Shown: positions 17,420 to 27,589, numbered from the stretch's first letter. The stretch is DNA of 64,000 nt from UBA4802 sp964509195 (GCA_964509195.1 CAZDWJ010000011.1:46278-110277); one strand, 5' to 3'. The notes: generated from the letters alone by a model not told the origin. Made by a program: numbers and translations.

Positions 17420-17457
17420 CTTTATACTTTTTTAACAATAAATTCACAGGGGTAGGT

Positions 17458-18390
17458 ATGCCAAAGCGTGATACTGTTTTACTAATAGTGAATCCTATAG
17501 CAGGAAGAGGTAGGGCAAAAAAGTCGGTTGAAAGGATAGAGAAAGATTTTACCGAGTTGAATATAAAGCATGATATTGTGTTTACAGAAAGAGTGTGGCA
17601 TGCTGCCGAACTGGCGGAAGATGCTGCTAAAAAGGGTTATCGGGCAGTAGTAGTTGCTAGTGGGGATGGTACAGCCAATGAGGTGCTAAATGGATTAATG
17701 ATAGCACGCAAAAAAGGTTACAATAAAACTGCTATGGGGCAGATTCCTGTGGGTACTGGTAATGATTTTGCATATGGCATGGGATTACCCAATGATATAG
17801 ATGAATGTATTAAAATAATAGCAGATTTCAATCTTAAAAAGATTGATGTTGGGTTCATCAAGGGTGGAGATTATCCTGAAGGTCGTTATTTTGGCAATGG
17901 GATTGGAATAGGTTTTGATGCTACTACCGGATTTGTTGCAAGCAGGATAAGGTTTTTAAGTGGGATGATGGTATACCTGATAGCAGCGTTGCAGACAATC
18001 TTTATATATTATAAAGCACCAAGGATACGGCTATCATACAACAGTAAAGAAACCATAATGGATGCGTTGCAGGTTTCTATAATGAATGGCAAGCGTATGG
18101 GAGGTGGTTTTCATTTTGCTCCTGATGGCAGTCCGTTTGATGGATTACTGGATTTGTGTATGGTTCGTTCTATGAATCAATTTAAGATATTTGGAATGAT
18201 TCCCTATTTTATACGCGGTATACAGGCAAAACGCAAAGAAGTAATGCAGGATAGAACAACAGAGATAGAAGTTGTTGCCGAAAAAGGGAGCTTGCCTGTT
18301 CACTGTGACGGTGAAACAATATGCTATTCGGGTAAAGAATTATACATTCAACTTTTTCCAGCAGCGCTGAATTTTATTACCAAAGCGTAA
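17458..18390 (+). CDS. Diacylglycerol/lipid kinase family protein
   Basis: 310 residues of the DagK/YegS/LCB5 family. The N-terminal NPIAGRGRAKK and the nucleotide-binding SGDGTANEVLNGL are present, as is PVGTGNDFAYGMG. The C-terminal domain includes the GGGFHFAPDGSPFDGLLD segment. It phosphorylates diacylglycerol or a related lipid, probably at the inner membrane face. One tail residue group (HCDGE) is also family-typical. The precise lipid cannot be told from the sequence. Confidence 0.9.
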   Translation: MPKRDTVLLIVNPIAGRGRAKKSVERIEKDFTELNIKHDIVFTERVWHAAELAEDAAKKGYRAVVVASGDGTANEVLNGLMIARKKGYNKTAMGQIPVGTGNDFAYGMGLPNDIDECIKIIADFNLKKIDVGFIKGGDYPEGRYFGNGIGIGFDATTGFVASRIRFLSGMMVYLIAALQTIFIYYKAPRIRLSYNSKETIMDALQVSIMNGKRMGGGFHFAPDGSPFDGLLDLCMVRSMNQFKIFGMIPYFIRGIQAKRKEVMQDRTTEIEVVAEKGSLPVHCDGETICYSGKELYIQLFPAALNFITKA

Positions 18391-18446
18391 TACTGTATGG
18401 TGGTTAAATAGATATAAATATATATTGAATAAATATATAATAACGT

Positions 18447-19391
18447 ATGAAAATTTATTACATTAACAGAGTATTAATATCGCTTTTGCTATTTACTGAT
18501 ATAGCTTCAAGTAATACTTCATCAAATTTAGATAATATCTATCTCAAAACAGAAGTTGGTATAGGTGTACTGCAAGGTACAGTTGGTGAATATGTGTATT
18601 CCAACAATAGAAAGTTGAGCCAGTTAAACTGGAATATTAACTCTTTATGGTATACAAATGTATTACTTGCTCTACAATATCAACAGTTTTATGCAGGAGT
18701 ACAGGTGCAGAATGGGTTTACTGCAAGAGTTGGCACAATAGATGATTCTGACTGGGCAGATCAAAACAACCCTGGTGTAAAAACACACTATTCGGAACAT
18801 GATAATTATTTGGAAAGATATTGCTCATATAATGCTAATATTGGATTTGAAAGTGCCATTACCGATAATACTTACTTAAAACCACATATTGGATTATTAT
18901 ATAGATCCATTAAAATGTCTGCACGTGATGGATATTTAGAATATCCACCAGGATCGCCAAAGGTTCCAGTATATGGTGTTGGTATCATTTATGAGCAATT
19001 ATATTATATTCCATACGTAGCATTGTCGTCTGAGATTAATATTACAGAGAAATTAGGGATTATAGCAGGCCTATCGTTTAGTCTATTTGCATATGCACAG
19101 GATATCGATAATCATGTAAAAAGAAACCCAGGCGATGATATTGATTTTTACGGTGAATATGATGGAATTGTTTATTTATCGGTATATACAGGATGCCAAT
19201 ATTTTTTAAATGATGATATTGCGGTTTCACTCAATTTACTGTATGAATATGTACCTGAACAAAAAGGCGATACCTATTATATAAATACAACAACTGGTAT
19301 AAAGTCATCTACCTTTCATAACGCAGCGGGGCTGAAATATGAAATATATTCTGCAAAGCTTTCATTTTTATATAATGTGAAATTATTATAA
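18447..19391 (+). CDS. Omptin-family outer-membrane protease (putative)
   Basis: 314 residues with an N-terminal signal (MKIYYINRVLISLLLFTDIA) and a beta-barrel pattern. Several landmarks of OmpT/Pla line up: LSQLNW (58-62), DSDWADQNNPG (100-110) and DNHVKRNPGDD (221-231). These place D100 and D102 opposite OmpT D83/D85, and D221/H223 opposite D210/H212, so the catalytic set seems complete. Omptins cleave between basic residues at the cell surface. No ribosome site is obvious. Omptins are best known from Proteobacteria, so its presence here is unusual. Alignment done by eye. Confidence 0.7.
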   Translation: MKIYYINRVLISLLLFTDIASSNTSSNLDNIYLKTEVGIGVLQGTVGEYVYSNNRKLSQLNWNINSLWYTNVLLALQYQQFYAGVQVQNGFTARVGTIDDSDWADQNNPGVKTHYSEHDNYLERYCSYNANIGFESAITDNTYLKPHIGLLYRSIKMSARDGYLEYPPGSPKVPVYGVGIIYEQLYYIPYVALSSEINITEKLGIIAGLSFSLFAYAQDIDNHVKRNPGDDIDFYGEYDGIVYLSVYTGCQYFLNDDIAVSLNLLYEYVPEQKGDTYYINTTTGIKSSTFHNAAGLKYEIYSAKLSFLYNVKLL

Positions 19392-19667
19392 TATTATAAA
19401 AACAATCTAACCATTTATAAAAGTAAAAGACGTCAGGTGATATTAAAAGTAGTATCTTTAAGATGAATTTGTTTATGTCCAGTGTATTCAAGCTATCAAT
19501 TGATTGATAAATTTATTAATTACTGATGTAAATATGCAAACATAAGGTCATCAACCTGATTTGTTGCAGGTCTAACTTAAATTTCAGGATCTTAAAGAGT
19601 GAAAAATTACATATCAAGTCCTAAATGATGTTACGTGAAATCTAATTTTTAGTTGAGGTGCAATAGT

Positions 19668-20090
19668 GTGGATAAAATTAAATACCGAAAGCTTAATAAA
19701 TACAAATACCAGCTTATGGAAAATTATTATTATAAAACAGATATAGCTCTTGATAATGATACCGGTGTTCCTGATTTTGTAACTTTGCGCAAAGATGGCA
19801 GATTAGAAATATATAAGGGCTATGCCTGGGATGGTCCTAGTGGTCCAACTATCGATACTAAAGATTTTATGCGTGGTAGCCTTGTGCATGATGCATTGTA
19901 TCAGCTTATACGTGAACAAAAACTGGCACGAAAATATAAAGAATATGCAGATAAACTGTTGCATGACATTTGTATTGAAGATGGTATGAGCAAATTCAGA
20001 GCATGGTATGTGTACTGGGCAGTGAGATTATTTGGTAAAGCAAGAAAAGATCATGATAATACATCTGATGTAATTATTGAAGCTCCTTGA
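19668..20090 (+). CDS. DUF1353 family protein
   Basis: 140 residues from a GTG at 19668, which has GAGG nine bases upstream; a TTG at 19653 is less likely. The segment YAWDGPSGPTIDTKDFMRGS, followed by VHDALYQL, is the DUF1353 signature. Homologues are found in phages and bacteria and their function is unknown. A C-terminal hydrophobic stretch (AWYVYWAVRLFG) could touch the membrane. It converges on the lipoprotein genes. Confidence 0.8.
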   Translation: MDKIKYRKLNKYKYQLMENYYYKTDIALDNDTGVPDFVTLRKDGRLEIYKGYAWDGPSGPTIDTKDFMRGSLVHDALYQLIREQKLARKYKEYADKLLHDICIEDGMSKFRAWYVYWAVRLFGKARKDHDNTSDVIIEAP

Positions 20091-20094
20091 ATTG

Positions 20095-20436
20095 TTATTC
20101 TTTGTACTTTATCACTTTCCCTTTAATGTGCACGATATTTATGGTTCCGATTATCCGGTATTGGCGTTCAATCCACCAGCTTACGTCAATCAGATCATCG
20201 CCGTTTTTTTGATTAATTGCATCCAAGATAGCTCTGTCAAAGTTGGCCAAAGGTGTTACATTGAAAAACCACAAAAGATTGAAATTGCTGGTAAATGATT
20301 CTGCCTCGCCCACTATTTCATAGTGCAATGATTTTAGTGGGCGCACATGCGGTTCATATCCAGCTACATGACGGGTGGTAATGCAACCGGTGAGTACTAC
20401 TATATATGCTAAAGTAATTAACAGTAACTGTCGCAT
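20095..20436 (-). CDS. Putative lipoprotein (paralogue of the next gene)
   Basis: 113 residues with a signal peptide ending in the lipobox LTGC. The mature part shares the pattern AI-x-(A/S)-KNGDxLI-x-V-x-W followed by a Y-rich strand and VKG-type ending with the neighbouring 121-aa lipoprotein, so the two are paralogues. The AI...KNGD segment resembles TRL-type lipoproteins, but the match is loose. Two bases separate it from its paralogue. Confidence 0.75.
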   Translation of the reverse strand: MRQLLLITLAYIVVLTGCITTRHVAGYEPHVRPLKSLHYEIVGEAESFTSNFNLLWFFNVTPLANFDRAILDAINQKNGDDLIDVSWWIERQYRIIGTINIVHIKGKVIKYKE

Positions 20437-20438
20437 AG

Positions 20439-20804
20439 CTACCTCTTTGTTGCTGGTTGGGTTGATTGAGCAGGAGCTGTTTTAATTACCTGGCCTGTAA
20501 CAATAACTTTTGTGACACTGAAAAGCACAAAGTAATAGTGTTTCTGGTACCAGCGCACATTAATAAGTGCATCACCATTTTTAGAGGCGATAGCTTCATT
20601 TATAGCTTTGTCAATATCAGGCTTGCCAACAGACCATACACCAAGAAGTGACCATGACCAGTCACTGCCTACGGCCTGGCCTAAATTTTCAGCAATAACT
20701 TTGTTATGCAAAGGAGTAGATGAGGCAGTCATACCCATAGGAGTTACACAACCTGTGAAAAAGGCTACAGCAATTATGATTATTATGAGTAAATATTTTT
20801 TCAT
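20439..20804 (-). CDS. Putative lipoprotein (TRL-like)
   Basis: 121 residues with a signal peptide and lipobox FTGC. The region SVGKPDIDKAINEAIASKNG followed by DALINVRWYQKHYY resembles TRL-like lipoproteins and matches its downstream paralogue. The C-terminus is Thr/Gln/Pro-rich. It lies downstream of the TonB receptor with 75 bases between; whether it belongs to that operon is unclear. One copy of the iterated word lies within it at 20587. Confidence 0.75.
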   Translation of the reverse strand: MKKYLLIIIIIAVAFFTGCVTPMGMTASSTPLHNKVIAENLGQAVGSDWSWSLLGVWSVGKPDIDKAINEAIASKNGDALINVRWYQKHYYFVLFSVTKVIVTGQVIKTAPAQSTQPATKR

Positions 20805-20879
20805 ACAGTAGCTCCTAAAAAAATAATATTAATCTCCACACTGCCTGCACTGGTGGTGTGGAGAAATAGTATATAATTT

Positions 20880-23272
20880 TTAAAATTTAACCTCAACGCC
20901 AAAATTTGGTATAAAGCTTAATCCTTCTTCAGCTTTTAGTTTGGGATTATCATCTGCTTTTGGCTTATAGTAATTCCAGGCCAGATTATTTTTAGGCTTA
21001 TAATTATAAATGTTAATGATTTCGATATACCAGGACACATGACCCCACTCATGAGTTGTTTTATTGCTGTAGCGTACATCCAGGCGATGTTCCCATGGAA
21101 ATCGTTTAGAATGAATGCGGGCATTATCATATACAGGAACATATCTTCCGGATCCATTGGGGCTTTCGTCTGAACCAATTACCGGTGTATATGGAAATCC
21201 ACTATATGCCTGGAAGCGAGCACTTATTGTATGTTTTCCAAACTCATACCCCACCACCATTTTTAATGAATGAGGCTGTTCATAGCTAAATGTGAACCAT
21301 TTGTCGGCATACGGGTCTATTGATGCACCGGTTTTAAATTTTGATATGGTATAGGTATAATCAATCCATCCAAAAAAGCCGTCAGCGTTTTCTTCTCTGT
21401 CAATACGCAGTAGCACCTCAACACCATAGGCTTTTTGCTGACCGCAGCTTTTGCCTTCCTGAATAAGATTATTGGAGCTATCGTACACGGGGTCGTCTTG
21501 GTATAGGTCTTTAAAGTAATTATAAAATCCTTCAAGCTTTATTGTTATAAGCGATAGTTTTTGTTCAATGCTGACTGCATTGTGATAGGCTTTTTCCGGT
21601 TTGTATTCATCTCCTGCACCGGCAAGGTTGGGGAGATAATTAAATAGATTAGAATTTGTCTGAATAAAGCCTGAATATTTTCCCGTAGCATACGAAACAG
21701 TTGTTTCAGTAGGAAATTCATAGCTTACCATAAGTCGAGGATCTACTGTTTGCTGTTGTGTGCGGGTCAGGTAATCGGTGCGTATCCCGGGTAAAAGAGT
21801 AAGGCCACCAAAAATAAATTTTTGTTCTGCATATGCACCTAAAACATGGTTGTTGAATTTCTGGCCTAAAGGGACTTTTGTGAATAAGCTAGGATCTCCA
21901 AAATCAGGTATATTATATAACGGGACATTTGCTACCAGCGTATAGCCGTCATTGGTAAAATGATACAGAGTATATTCCAGTGCACCACGTAACTGAGCGT
22001 GGTTTTTCCACCACTCCCATTTTATTTTTTCTTTTGCCCCATAGATATAGGGTTTTGCAATAATTTCAAGATCTTTTACCCAATCTGCTGCATTAGCTGA
22101 TGGGATATTAAGATAGTTGTAGCTATTGGTAAGAGAGCCAAACATTACAACTGTGTTTTCAAATGTGCTGGTGGGCTGCCAGCGGTAATACGCTCCCATT
22201 GCATGTGAACCCAAGTTATTTTTAAACTCAAAGGATGCCAGCAGAGGGTCCACTTCCTCTGGCAAAGTTGATTCGTTAATAAATTTTATATAATCATAGG
22301 CTCCAAAAAACAAAAAGTAATAGATTGTGTTTTGGAAAAATAATATTTTCCTTTAAACTGATAATCCCAGTATTCAGGTACTGATTCTATTTCATCACCG
22401 GTGAGCAATTTATATATTGCAGGTACAAAGAGCGATAGATATGCATAGCGTCCTGATATTATCCAGTATCCTTTATTTTCATCTTCTTTTGTTTCTTCAT
22501 TATATATTTTCACTGGTGATTTAAGTAGAATATTTGATGAAATTAAGCCTACATCTGCGGAGCCACCAAATTCATTTACTGTATCAACTGAGTTGATTGA
22601 TATCACAGCACCTATGGCGTTAGCAAAAGGTGATGGGAAACTTGATGAATACAGGTCAATTTCGCTCATTAAATCATTGTTGATGATGGAGTGGATAGCA
22701 CCAAAATGCTGTGGATTATAAATTGGAATATCATCAATGAAATAGCCATTGAAACGAGGGTCAGCTCCACGTATTACAAGTGGGCCAAAAAAACCACTGG
22801 TACGGATAACGCCAGGCAATGACGTAAGAGCATTCAGTGAATCACCAAATGATGCGGGGACAGCTTTTAAGTCTTTTACCGTAAGGGTGTAACGCGATAC
22901 TTTTTGTATATCACGTTCGCCCATTATTGTTAATGCAGCACCTTTAATTGCAACAGGTTGCAGTATAATGTCCCTTTGCTGTATTACCGTTATGTTAACA
23001 GAAAGTGTCTGCGATTTAAAACCAGCAGAAGTAATTATTAATGTGTAATTACCAGGTTGCTCTAATTGAATGCTATATGTGCCATCAGCTTTTGTGTAAA
23101 ATTTCTTTTTAATCTCTGGAATGGCTATGGTTGCAAATTCAACTGGTTTTTTGGTAGCCTGAGAATATATTGTTCCCTGTATTCCATACTGGATTTGTCC
23201 CTGGGCAAAAGTGCCTGTAACAGTAACTATCGCCCAGATTAATAACATGTAGATTAATGTTATTCGTGCCAT
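20880..23272 (-). pseudogene. TonB-dependent outer-membrane receptor, frameshifted
   Basis: Two overlapping frames together make one receptor of about 795 residues. The first part (22286-23272) has a signal peptide, a carboxypeptidase-like domain (about 28-105: GIQGTIYSQATKKPVEFATI), and a plug domain (ALTSLPGVIRTSGFFGPLVIRG). The second (20880-22313) is the beta-barrel, ending ...PNFGVEVKF with a terminal F. The frame changes at T-runs near 22300-22310 (minus strand TTTTTGTTTTTTGGA). One missing or extra T restores an open frame. Either a sequencing error, a recent mutation or slippage; the barrel frame has no start of its own apart from TTG. Confidence 0.85.
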
Positions 23273-23275
23273 ATC

Positions 23276-23908
23276 TTATTCCAGTTTAAATTGCATTGGT
23301 AATTCCATTTTTATTGCTACACGCTGCCCATTGATAACAGGTGGCGTGAATCGTGCCTGCGTGAGTATAGAATACGCTGCTTTTGAAAATTCTTTACTGA
23401 GTGTACTGTATTGTTCAGGCGGCAAATCCTTTGATAAACGTATGGAAAGCACCTGTACACCAGTGACTTTGCCATCAGGTGCTATGACTATCTCCACATT
23501 GACATTAGCTTCAACGTTCTTTTCGCGTGCACTTTGCGGATAGATTTTCTTAAGCCCGCCAATTGGCCTTGGTGGCACAATGTTTGGATTAAACGATATA
23601 TCGTATACATCTGACTCTTCAGAAAGCCCTACAGCTCTGTCAGTTGCTGAAGCTATTGGCTGGCCTGTGGTGGTTGAAATATCTTTTGTAGCTATGCGTT
23701 TTGATTGTGCAGTAACCGTTTCAATGTTTATAAATTCCAGTGTATCACTCACCTCTGGCATATCAGCAACATAAATTGGAGCAGTAAAGAAAAGAGTAAA
23801 CGCTGCTATCAACGTTGACAGTATAAATGAAAATATATAGGGATGATTCTGTTGGAATTGCTCTAACCATTGTAATGCTAATGGTATTTTTTTGGGCAAT
23901 GAAGCCAT
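23276..23908 (-). CDS. tonB: TonB energy-transducing protein
   Basis: 210 residues: N-terminal cytoplasmic tail, one membrane helix (about 22-46: YIFSFILSTLIAAFTLFFTA), a linker and the C-terminal TonB domain (about 115-210) with PIGGLKKIYPQSAREKNVEANV and the final strand VAIKMELPMQFKLE. It carries energy from ExbB/ExbD to the receptor. The linker is short and not Pro-rich, unlike E. coli TonB. Three bases separate it from the receptor gene. Confidence 0.9.
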   Translation of the reverse strand: MASLPKKIPLALQWLEQFQQNHPYIFSFILSTLIAAFTLFFTAPIYVADMPEVSDTLEFINIETVTAQSKRIATKDISTTTGQPIASATDRAVGLSEESDVYDISFNPNIVPPRPIGGLKKIYPQSAREKNVEANVNVEIVIAPDGKVTGVQVLSIRLSKDLPPEQYSTLSKEFSKAAYSILTQARFTPPVINGQRVAIKMELPMQFKLE

Positions 23909-24321
23909 TATTTTTCTTCCCGTGGCTGAGATATAAATACAACATTGAGAAAATCATACTGGCGTAATATATCAAGTACCATTGCGACAACTGCGTATTG
24001 TAAATCCTTGTCAGCTGTTATTGATACAATCCTGTCTTTTTCACTCTGGCGTATTGCTAACTGGTCTTTGATATCATCAAGTGACGATTCTTTCCCATCG
24101 AAATACAAGGCACCTTCTTTTGAAATGGATATATACACGCTGTCCTGTTCGGCGCCCTGCGTGACTGCCTGTGGTAGTTCAACGGTCACGCCTTTTGGTG
24201 GTTCGGTTGAGGTGGTTGCCATAAAAAATACTAAAAGCAGCATTGCCATATCAGCAGCTGATGCACCTAATGAAAATGAACGCAGTTTTTTTAAGAACGG
24301 GCTGGTCACCATATTTGTCAC
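23908..24321 (-). CDS. exbD: ExbD/TolR-type biopolymer transport protein (second copy)
   Basis: 137 residues: N-terminal membrane helix (DMAMLLLVFFMATTST) and periplasmic ExbD domain with PQA. The aspartate D24 at the membrane edge would be the proton-relay residue. GTG at 24321 is the start in the four-base overlap with the upstream exbD; an ATG at 24312 is an alternative. A pair of ExbD proteins is common in TonB systems of this kind. Confidence 0.88.
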   Translation of the reverse strand: MTNMVTSPFLKKLRSFSLGASAADMAMLLLVFFMATTSTEPPKGVTVELPQAVTQGAEQDSVYISISKEGALYFDGKESSLDDIKDQLAIRQSEKDRIVSITADKDLQYAVVAMVLDILRQYDFLNVVFISQPREEK

Positions 24322-24743
24322 TCATTGTATTTTAATGAAATTTTAGATAAACCGCTCTCGCGAATAGCGCTGAGTGTATCAACAAGCCGTTCATATTTTA
24401 TTAATGGCTTCATATGAATAATAGCTACTGCCTCTTTTGTTTGAGATTTTCGTAAGGCTAAATACTTAAGCAATTCATTTCGCTCTAACTTTTTGCCATT
24501 AACTATAAATCCATTATCCTGTGGATAAATCTCGATAACTTGAGATGCTTCAACCTTTACTGTCCCTGCAGTTAATGAAGGAAGACTTAAAAATACGCCC
24601 TGCCGTATAATGAATGAAGCAGTGACAATAATAAAGAATATTAAAAGATTAAACGATAAATCTGCTATGGGCGTTGTGTCAAAATCAATAAGCCTGGTTT
24701 GTTTCTGGTTCTGTCTATTAGTTCTAAACAACCAGTACATCAT
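24318..24743 (-). CDS. exbD: ExbD/TolR-type biopolymer transport protein (first copy)
   Basis: 141 residues: cytoplasmic N-terminus, membrane helix (LSFNLLIFFIIVTASFII) and a periplasmic domain. The helix is preceded by DTTPIADLSF, the ExbD form of the proton-relay region. It overlaps the exbB stop by four bases and the next exbD by four, so the genes are translationally coupled. Confidence 0.88.
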   Translation of the reverse strand: MMYWLFRTNRQNQKQTRLIDFDTTPIADLSFNLLIFFIIVTASFIIRQGVFLSLPSLTAGTVKVEASQVIEIYPQDNGFIVNGKKLERNELLKYLALRKSQTKEAVAIIHMKPLIKYERLVDTLSAIRESGLSKISLKYNE

Positions 24744-25384
24744 ACACCTTCAAGTGTTGCTTGATTTTCAATCTGTGAATAGCGAGGGAGCTGCTTGGTT
24801 TTCTGTATTATAAGTTGGGATGCTCTGGCGTAGACATTCTGCAATATATGGAGATAAAAATGGTAAAATGCTAATGCAGGGACAACAATGGATAATCCAC
24901 CAGCAGTGGTAATAAGTGCAATCTGTATGCCAACAGCAACCACCTTTGCATTGACCGTTGTTGCTGCTGCAATTGATGCAAATGCTGCAATCATTCCCTG
25001 TACAGTTCCAAAGAAGCCAATAATTGGCGATAAATTGCCAACCGCATTGAGAAGCACCAGTCCTTTTTCAAGCTGGTTATAATACAGTTGCATATTCTTT
25101 TCAAGGTCATCGATAGCTTCTTCACGGAATTTGTAAACATTCTGGTTTAATAGCTCGTTTACTTTATTTTCAATGTGTGCAGTATCCCATATTTTGATTT
25201 TCAAATAAAATAGTGAGCGTTCAATGATAATGGTTAATCCAATAATACCCAAAAACAATATTGGCCACATTAATATTCCACCCTGTTTGAATGTAGTCCA
25301 TAAATTTGATGTATTGGGCGATAGTTCCTGGGCAAATAATGGTTGACTGCAAAGAATAATAAAGGCAGTAAATACTTTTCTCAT
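24740..25384 (-). CDS. exbB: ExbB/TolQ/MotA proton channel protein
   Basis: 214 residues. The first 18 residues look like a signal peptide, then one helix (ILMWPILFLGIIGLTIIIE) and the conserved pair of helices with GLVLLNAVGNLSPIIGFFGT followed by VQGMI, the ExbB core. It is the first gene of the exbB-exbD-exbD-tonB-receptor operon, with its promoter at 25428-25456. Confidence 0.92.
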   Translation of the reverse strand: MRKVFTAFIILCSQPLFAQELSPNTSNLWTTFKQGGILMWPILFLGIIGLTIIIERSLFYLKIKIWDTAHIENKVNELLNQNVYKFREEAIDDLEKNMQLYYNQLEKGLVLLNAVGNLSPIIGFFGTVQGMIAAFASIAAATTVNAKVVAVGIQIALITTAGGLSIVVPALAFYHFYLHILQNVYARASQLIIQKTKQLPRYSQIENQATLEGV

Positions 25385-25427
25385 AAAGCCCTCATGGAGT
25401 ACTTTTTATTAAAAAAAATATTTTATG

Positions 25428-25456
25428 AAAATATTGTAAATTTAAAACTATGTCAA
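25428..25456 (-). promoter_or_regulatory. Promoter of the exbB-exbD-exbD-tonB operon
   Basis: On the minus strand TTGACA (25456-25451), 17-base spacer, TATTTT (25433-25428), 44 bases before the exbB ATG. No Fur- or other regulator palindrome is clear. The remaining stretch 25457-25796, before the epimerase gene, is AT-rich and holds nothing I can name apart from an AGGGGAT ribosome site at its end. Confidence 0.6.
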
Positions 25457-25796
25457 TCACTTTATCTTTGATTCAAGGAAATAGTGGGATATGTATCTGT
25501 TATAGTATGGACAGGCGTTCAAGCGGTTTAGCATATGCGAATGTTTATGTAATCATATTGATAAAGTTTTACAAAAATGATATAATAAATTTCAGTTATT
25601 TTTAAGTCACATACATAGTAGAAACAAAAAAGATGACTAATACTTATTAAGGTATAATGAAGGGTGGTAACTAATATACTACACTAGTGAAAATTTTAAA
25701 AACTTATTTTTGATGATGTTATTTTTTGGCACATATATTAGTACATCTAAACAGGAACTGAAGTTGTAATTATATAATTTCTATATTTAGGGGATA

Positions 25797-26807
25797 ATGA
25801 TGAATATTCTAGTAACTGGCACAGCAGGATTTATTGGTTATTTCACAGCATTGCGGTTTTTACAGGAAGGGCACACGGTAGTTGGAATAGATAATATGAA
25901 TAGCTATTATGATGTATCGCTAAAAGAGGCACGTAATGCACTTTTACAGCAACATTCCAATTATATCTTTTATAAATGCGATATAGCTGATTATAAAGAG
26001 CTATCGCACATATTTACAAATCATTCTTTTGATTATGTTGTCCATTTGGCTGCACAGGCAGGTGTGCGCTACAGTTTAGATCACCCATTTGATTATGTTC
26101 ACAGCAATATAGTAGGATTTATGAATATACTTGAGTGTTGCAGACATAATCCGGTGCAACATCTGGTGTATGCGTCATCAAGTTCGGTGTATGGAATGAA
26201 TTCATGTGTACCTTTTTCTGTGCATGACAATGTTGACCATCCTGTGTCACTGTATGCGGCAACAAAAAAATCAAATGAGCTGTTTGCACACTGCTATTCA
26301 CATTTATATGATATTCCTGTTAGTGGATTGCGCTTTTTTACAGTATATGGCCCATGGGGAAGGCCTGATATGGCGTACTTCAAATTTACAAAAGCCATAT
26401 TTGAGGGTAAGCCAATAGATGTCTATAATTTTGGCGATATGGAACGTGATTTTACCTATATTGATGATATAGTTGAGGGTGTATATCGAATTACATATAA
26501 AATACCAGAAAAACAGGATAAATTTGATACTCTTCATCCAGATCCTGCATCAAGCAGCGCACCGTACAGGATTTATAATATTGGTAATAACAGACCGGTG
26601 CAGTTAATGTATTTTATTGAGGTGTTGGAACGGTTGAGTGGGAAAAAGGCAAAAATAAATTTTTTACCCATGCAGCCTGGTGATGTGCTTGCAACTTTTG
26701 CGGATATTGATGAGCTTACTCAGGCTGTAGAGTACAGACCAGTTACTTCAATTGAGGAGGGTCTGCGTAAATTTATTCAATGGTACAGGGAATATTACGA
26801 TCTTTAA
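25797..26807 (+). CDS. NAD-dependent epimerase, probably UDP-glucuronate 4-epimerase
   Basis: 336 residues, short-chain dehydrogenase of the extended type. NAD loop GTAGFIG (8-14); catalytic S...YxxxK as SSSVYG and YAATK (near 153-157). The N-terminal GIDNMNSYYDVSLKEARN is typical of UDP-glucuronate epimerases, and the substrate segment RFFTVYGPWGRPDMA also fits that group. It makes UDP-galacturonate for surface polysaccharide. ATG 25797 and 25800 are both possible starts. Standing alone, divergent from exbB. Confidence 0.85.
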   Translation: MMNILVTGTAGFIGYFTALRFLQEGHTVVGIDNMNSYYDVSLKEARNALLQQHSNYIFYKCDIADYKELSHIFTNHSFDYVVHLAAQAGVRYSLDHPFDYVHSNIVGFMNILECCRHNPVQHLVYASSSSVYGMNSCVPFSVHDNVDHPVSLYAATKKSNELFAHCYSHLYDIPVSGLRFFTVYGPWGRPDMAYFKFTKAIFEGKPIDVYNFGDMERDFTYIDDIVEGVYRITYKIPEKQDKFDTLHPDPASSSAPYRIYNIGNNRPVQLMYFIEVLERLSGKKAKINFLPMQPGDVLATFADIDELTQAVEYRPVTSIEEGLRKFIQWYREYYDL

Positions 26808-26874
26808 GTAGATTTGTGATTATGCTCAGATTGATGTTTGTTTTGAATACTTTTTTTACGAAAGGATATTTCAA

Positions 26875-27396
26875 TTAATTGTTTTTTAATGATTGCCACA
26901 ACATTTCAATTGTAGATTTGTATTTTCCTTCAGTGTCGTATTGCATGGATTTCTGCAAATAGGTTTTTGCCATCACTGTGTCATTAATCTTAACGTAGCA
27001 TACTGATGCATTGAAGAGTGCTGCTGCTTTAATATATGTGTATTGGTCCATTGTATAGCGCTCAGTAGCTAAAAAGTAGAGTACTGCTTTTTTATATTCA
27101 CCCATATAATAAAAATTTTTTCCAATGTAATAATTTGCTATACCCTGAACTAGCTGATTGTCAGTATTTTGCGTGATACATTCCTCAAATGAATCAATTG
27201 ATAAATCATATAATTTATCTTTATATGCAATATAGCTTGCATACAATAAATTTTTATTTGATATGGCTATGGTTTGAATTAACGTATTCCAGAATTCTCT
27301 GTCTTCTTCCATTATTGTAGTTGAAGTTTGTGACCATAGCGACTGGGTTATTAGGAGAAATATTATAAGATATTTCTTTGTGAAATTTTTAAACAT
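26875..27396 (-). CDS. Exported TPR-like protein
   Basis: 173 residues: signal peptide (about 1-22, ending LWSQ) and helical repeats resembling tetratricopeptide repeats (ANYYIGKNFYYMGEYKKAVLYF; AALFNASVCYVKINDTVMAKTY, each split by gaps). Probably periplasmic, a scaffold or outer-membrane-linked protein. No partner is evident. No terminator was seen in the gap of 67 bases to the epimerase. Confidence 0.65.
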   Translation of the reverse strand: MFKNFTKKYLIIFLLITQSLWSQTSTTIMEEDREFWNTLIQTIAISNKNLLYASYIAYKDKLYDLSIDSFEECITQNTDNQLVQGIANYYIGKNFYYMGEYKKAVLYFLATERYTMDQYTYIKAAALFNASVCYVKINDTVMAKTYLQKSMQYDTEGKYKSTIEMLWQSLKNN

Positions 27397-27589
27397 GATA
27401 TAGTATCCTGCTCCCAGCCAATCTTATTGAATATTATTGGATAAATCTATAATAAACATATGTATTATGCAAGTAAATAATTTTATTAATATCAATTTTA
27501 ATAATAAAAATTATATATTCCTATTCAATTGCATAATTGAATAAACAGAATTATAATGTGGTACAAAGAAATAAAGTATTGGTATAAAT

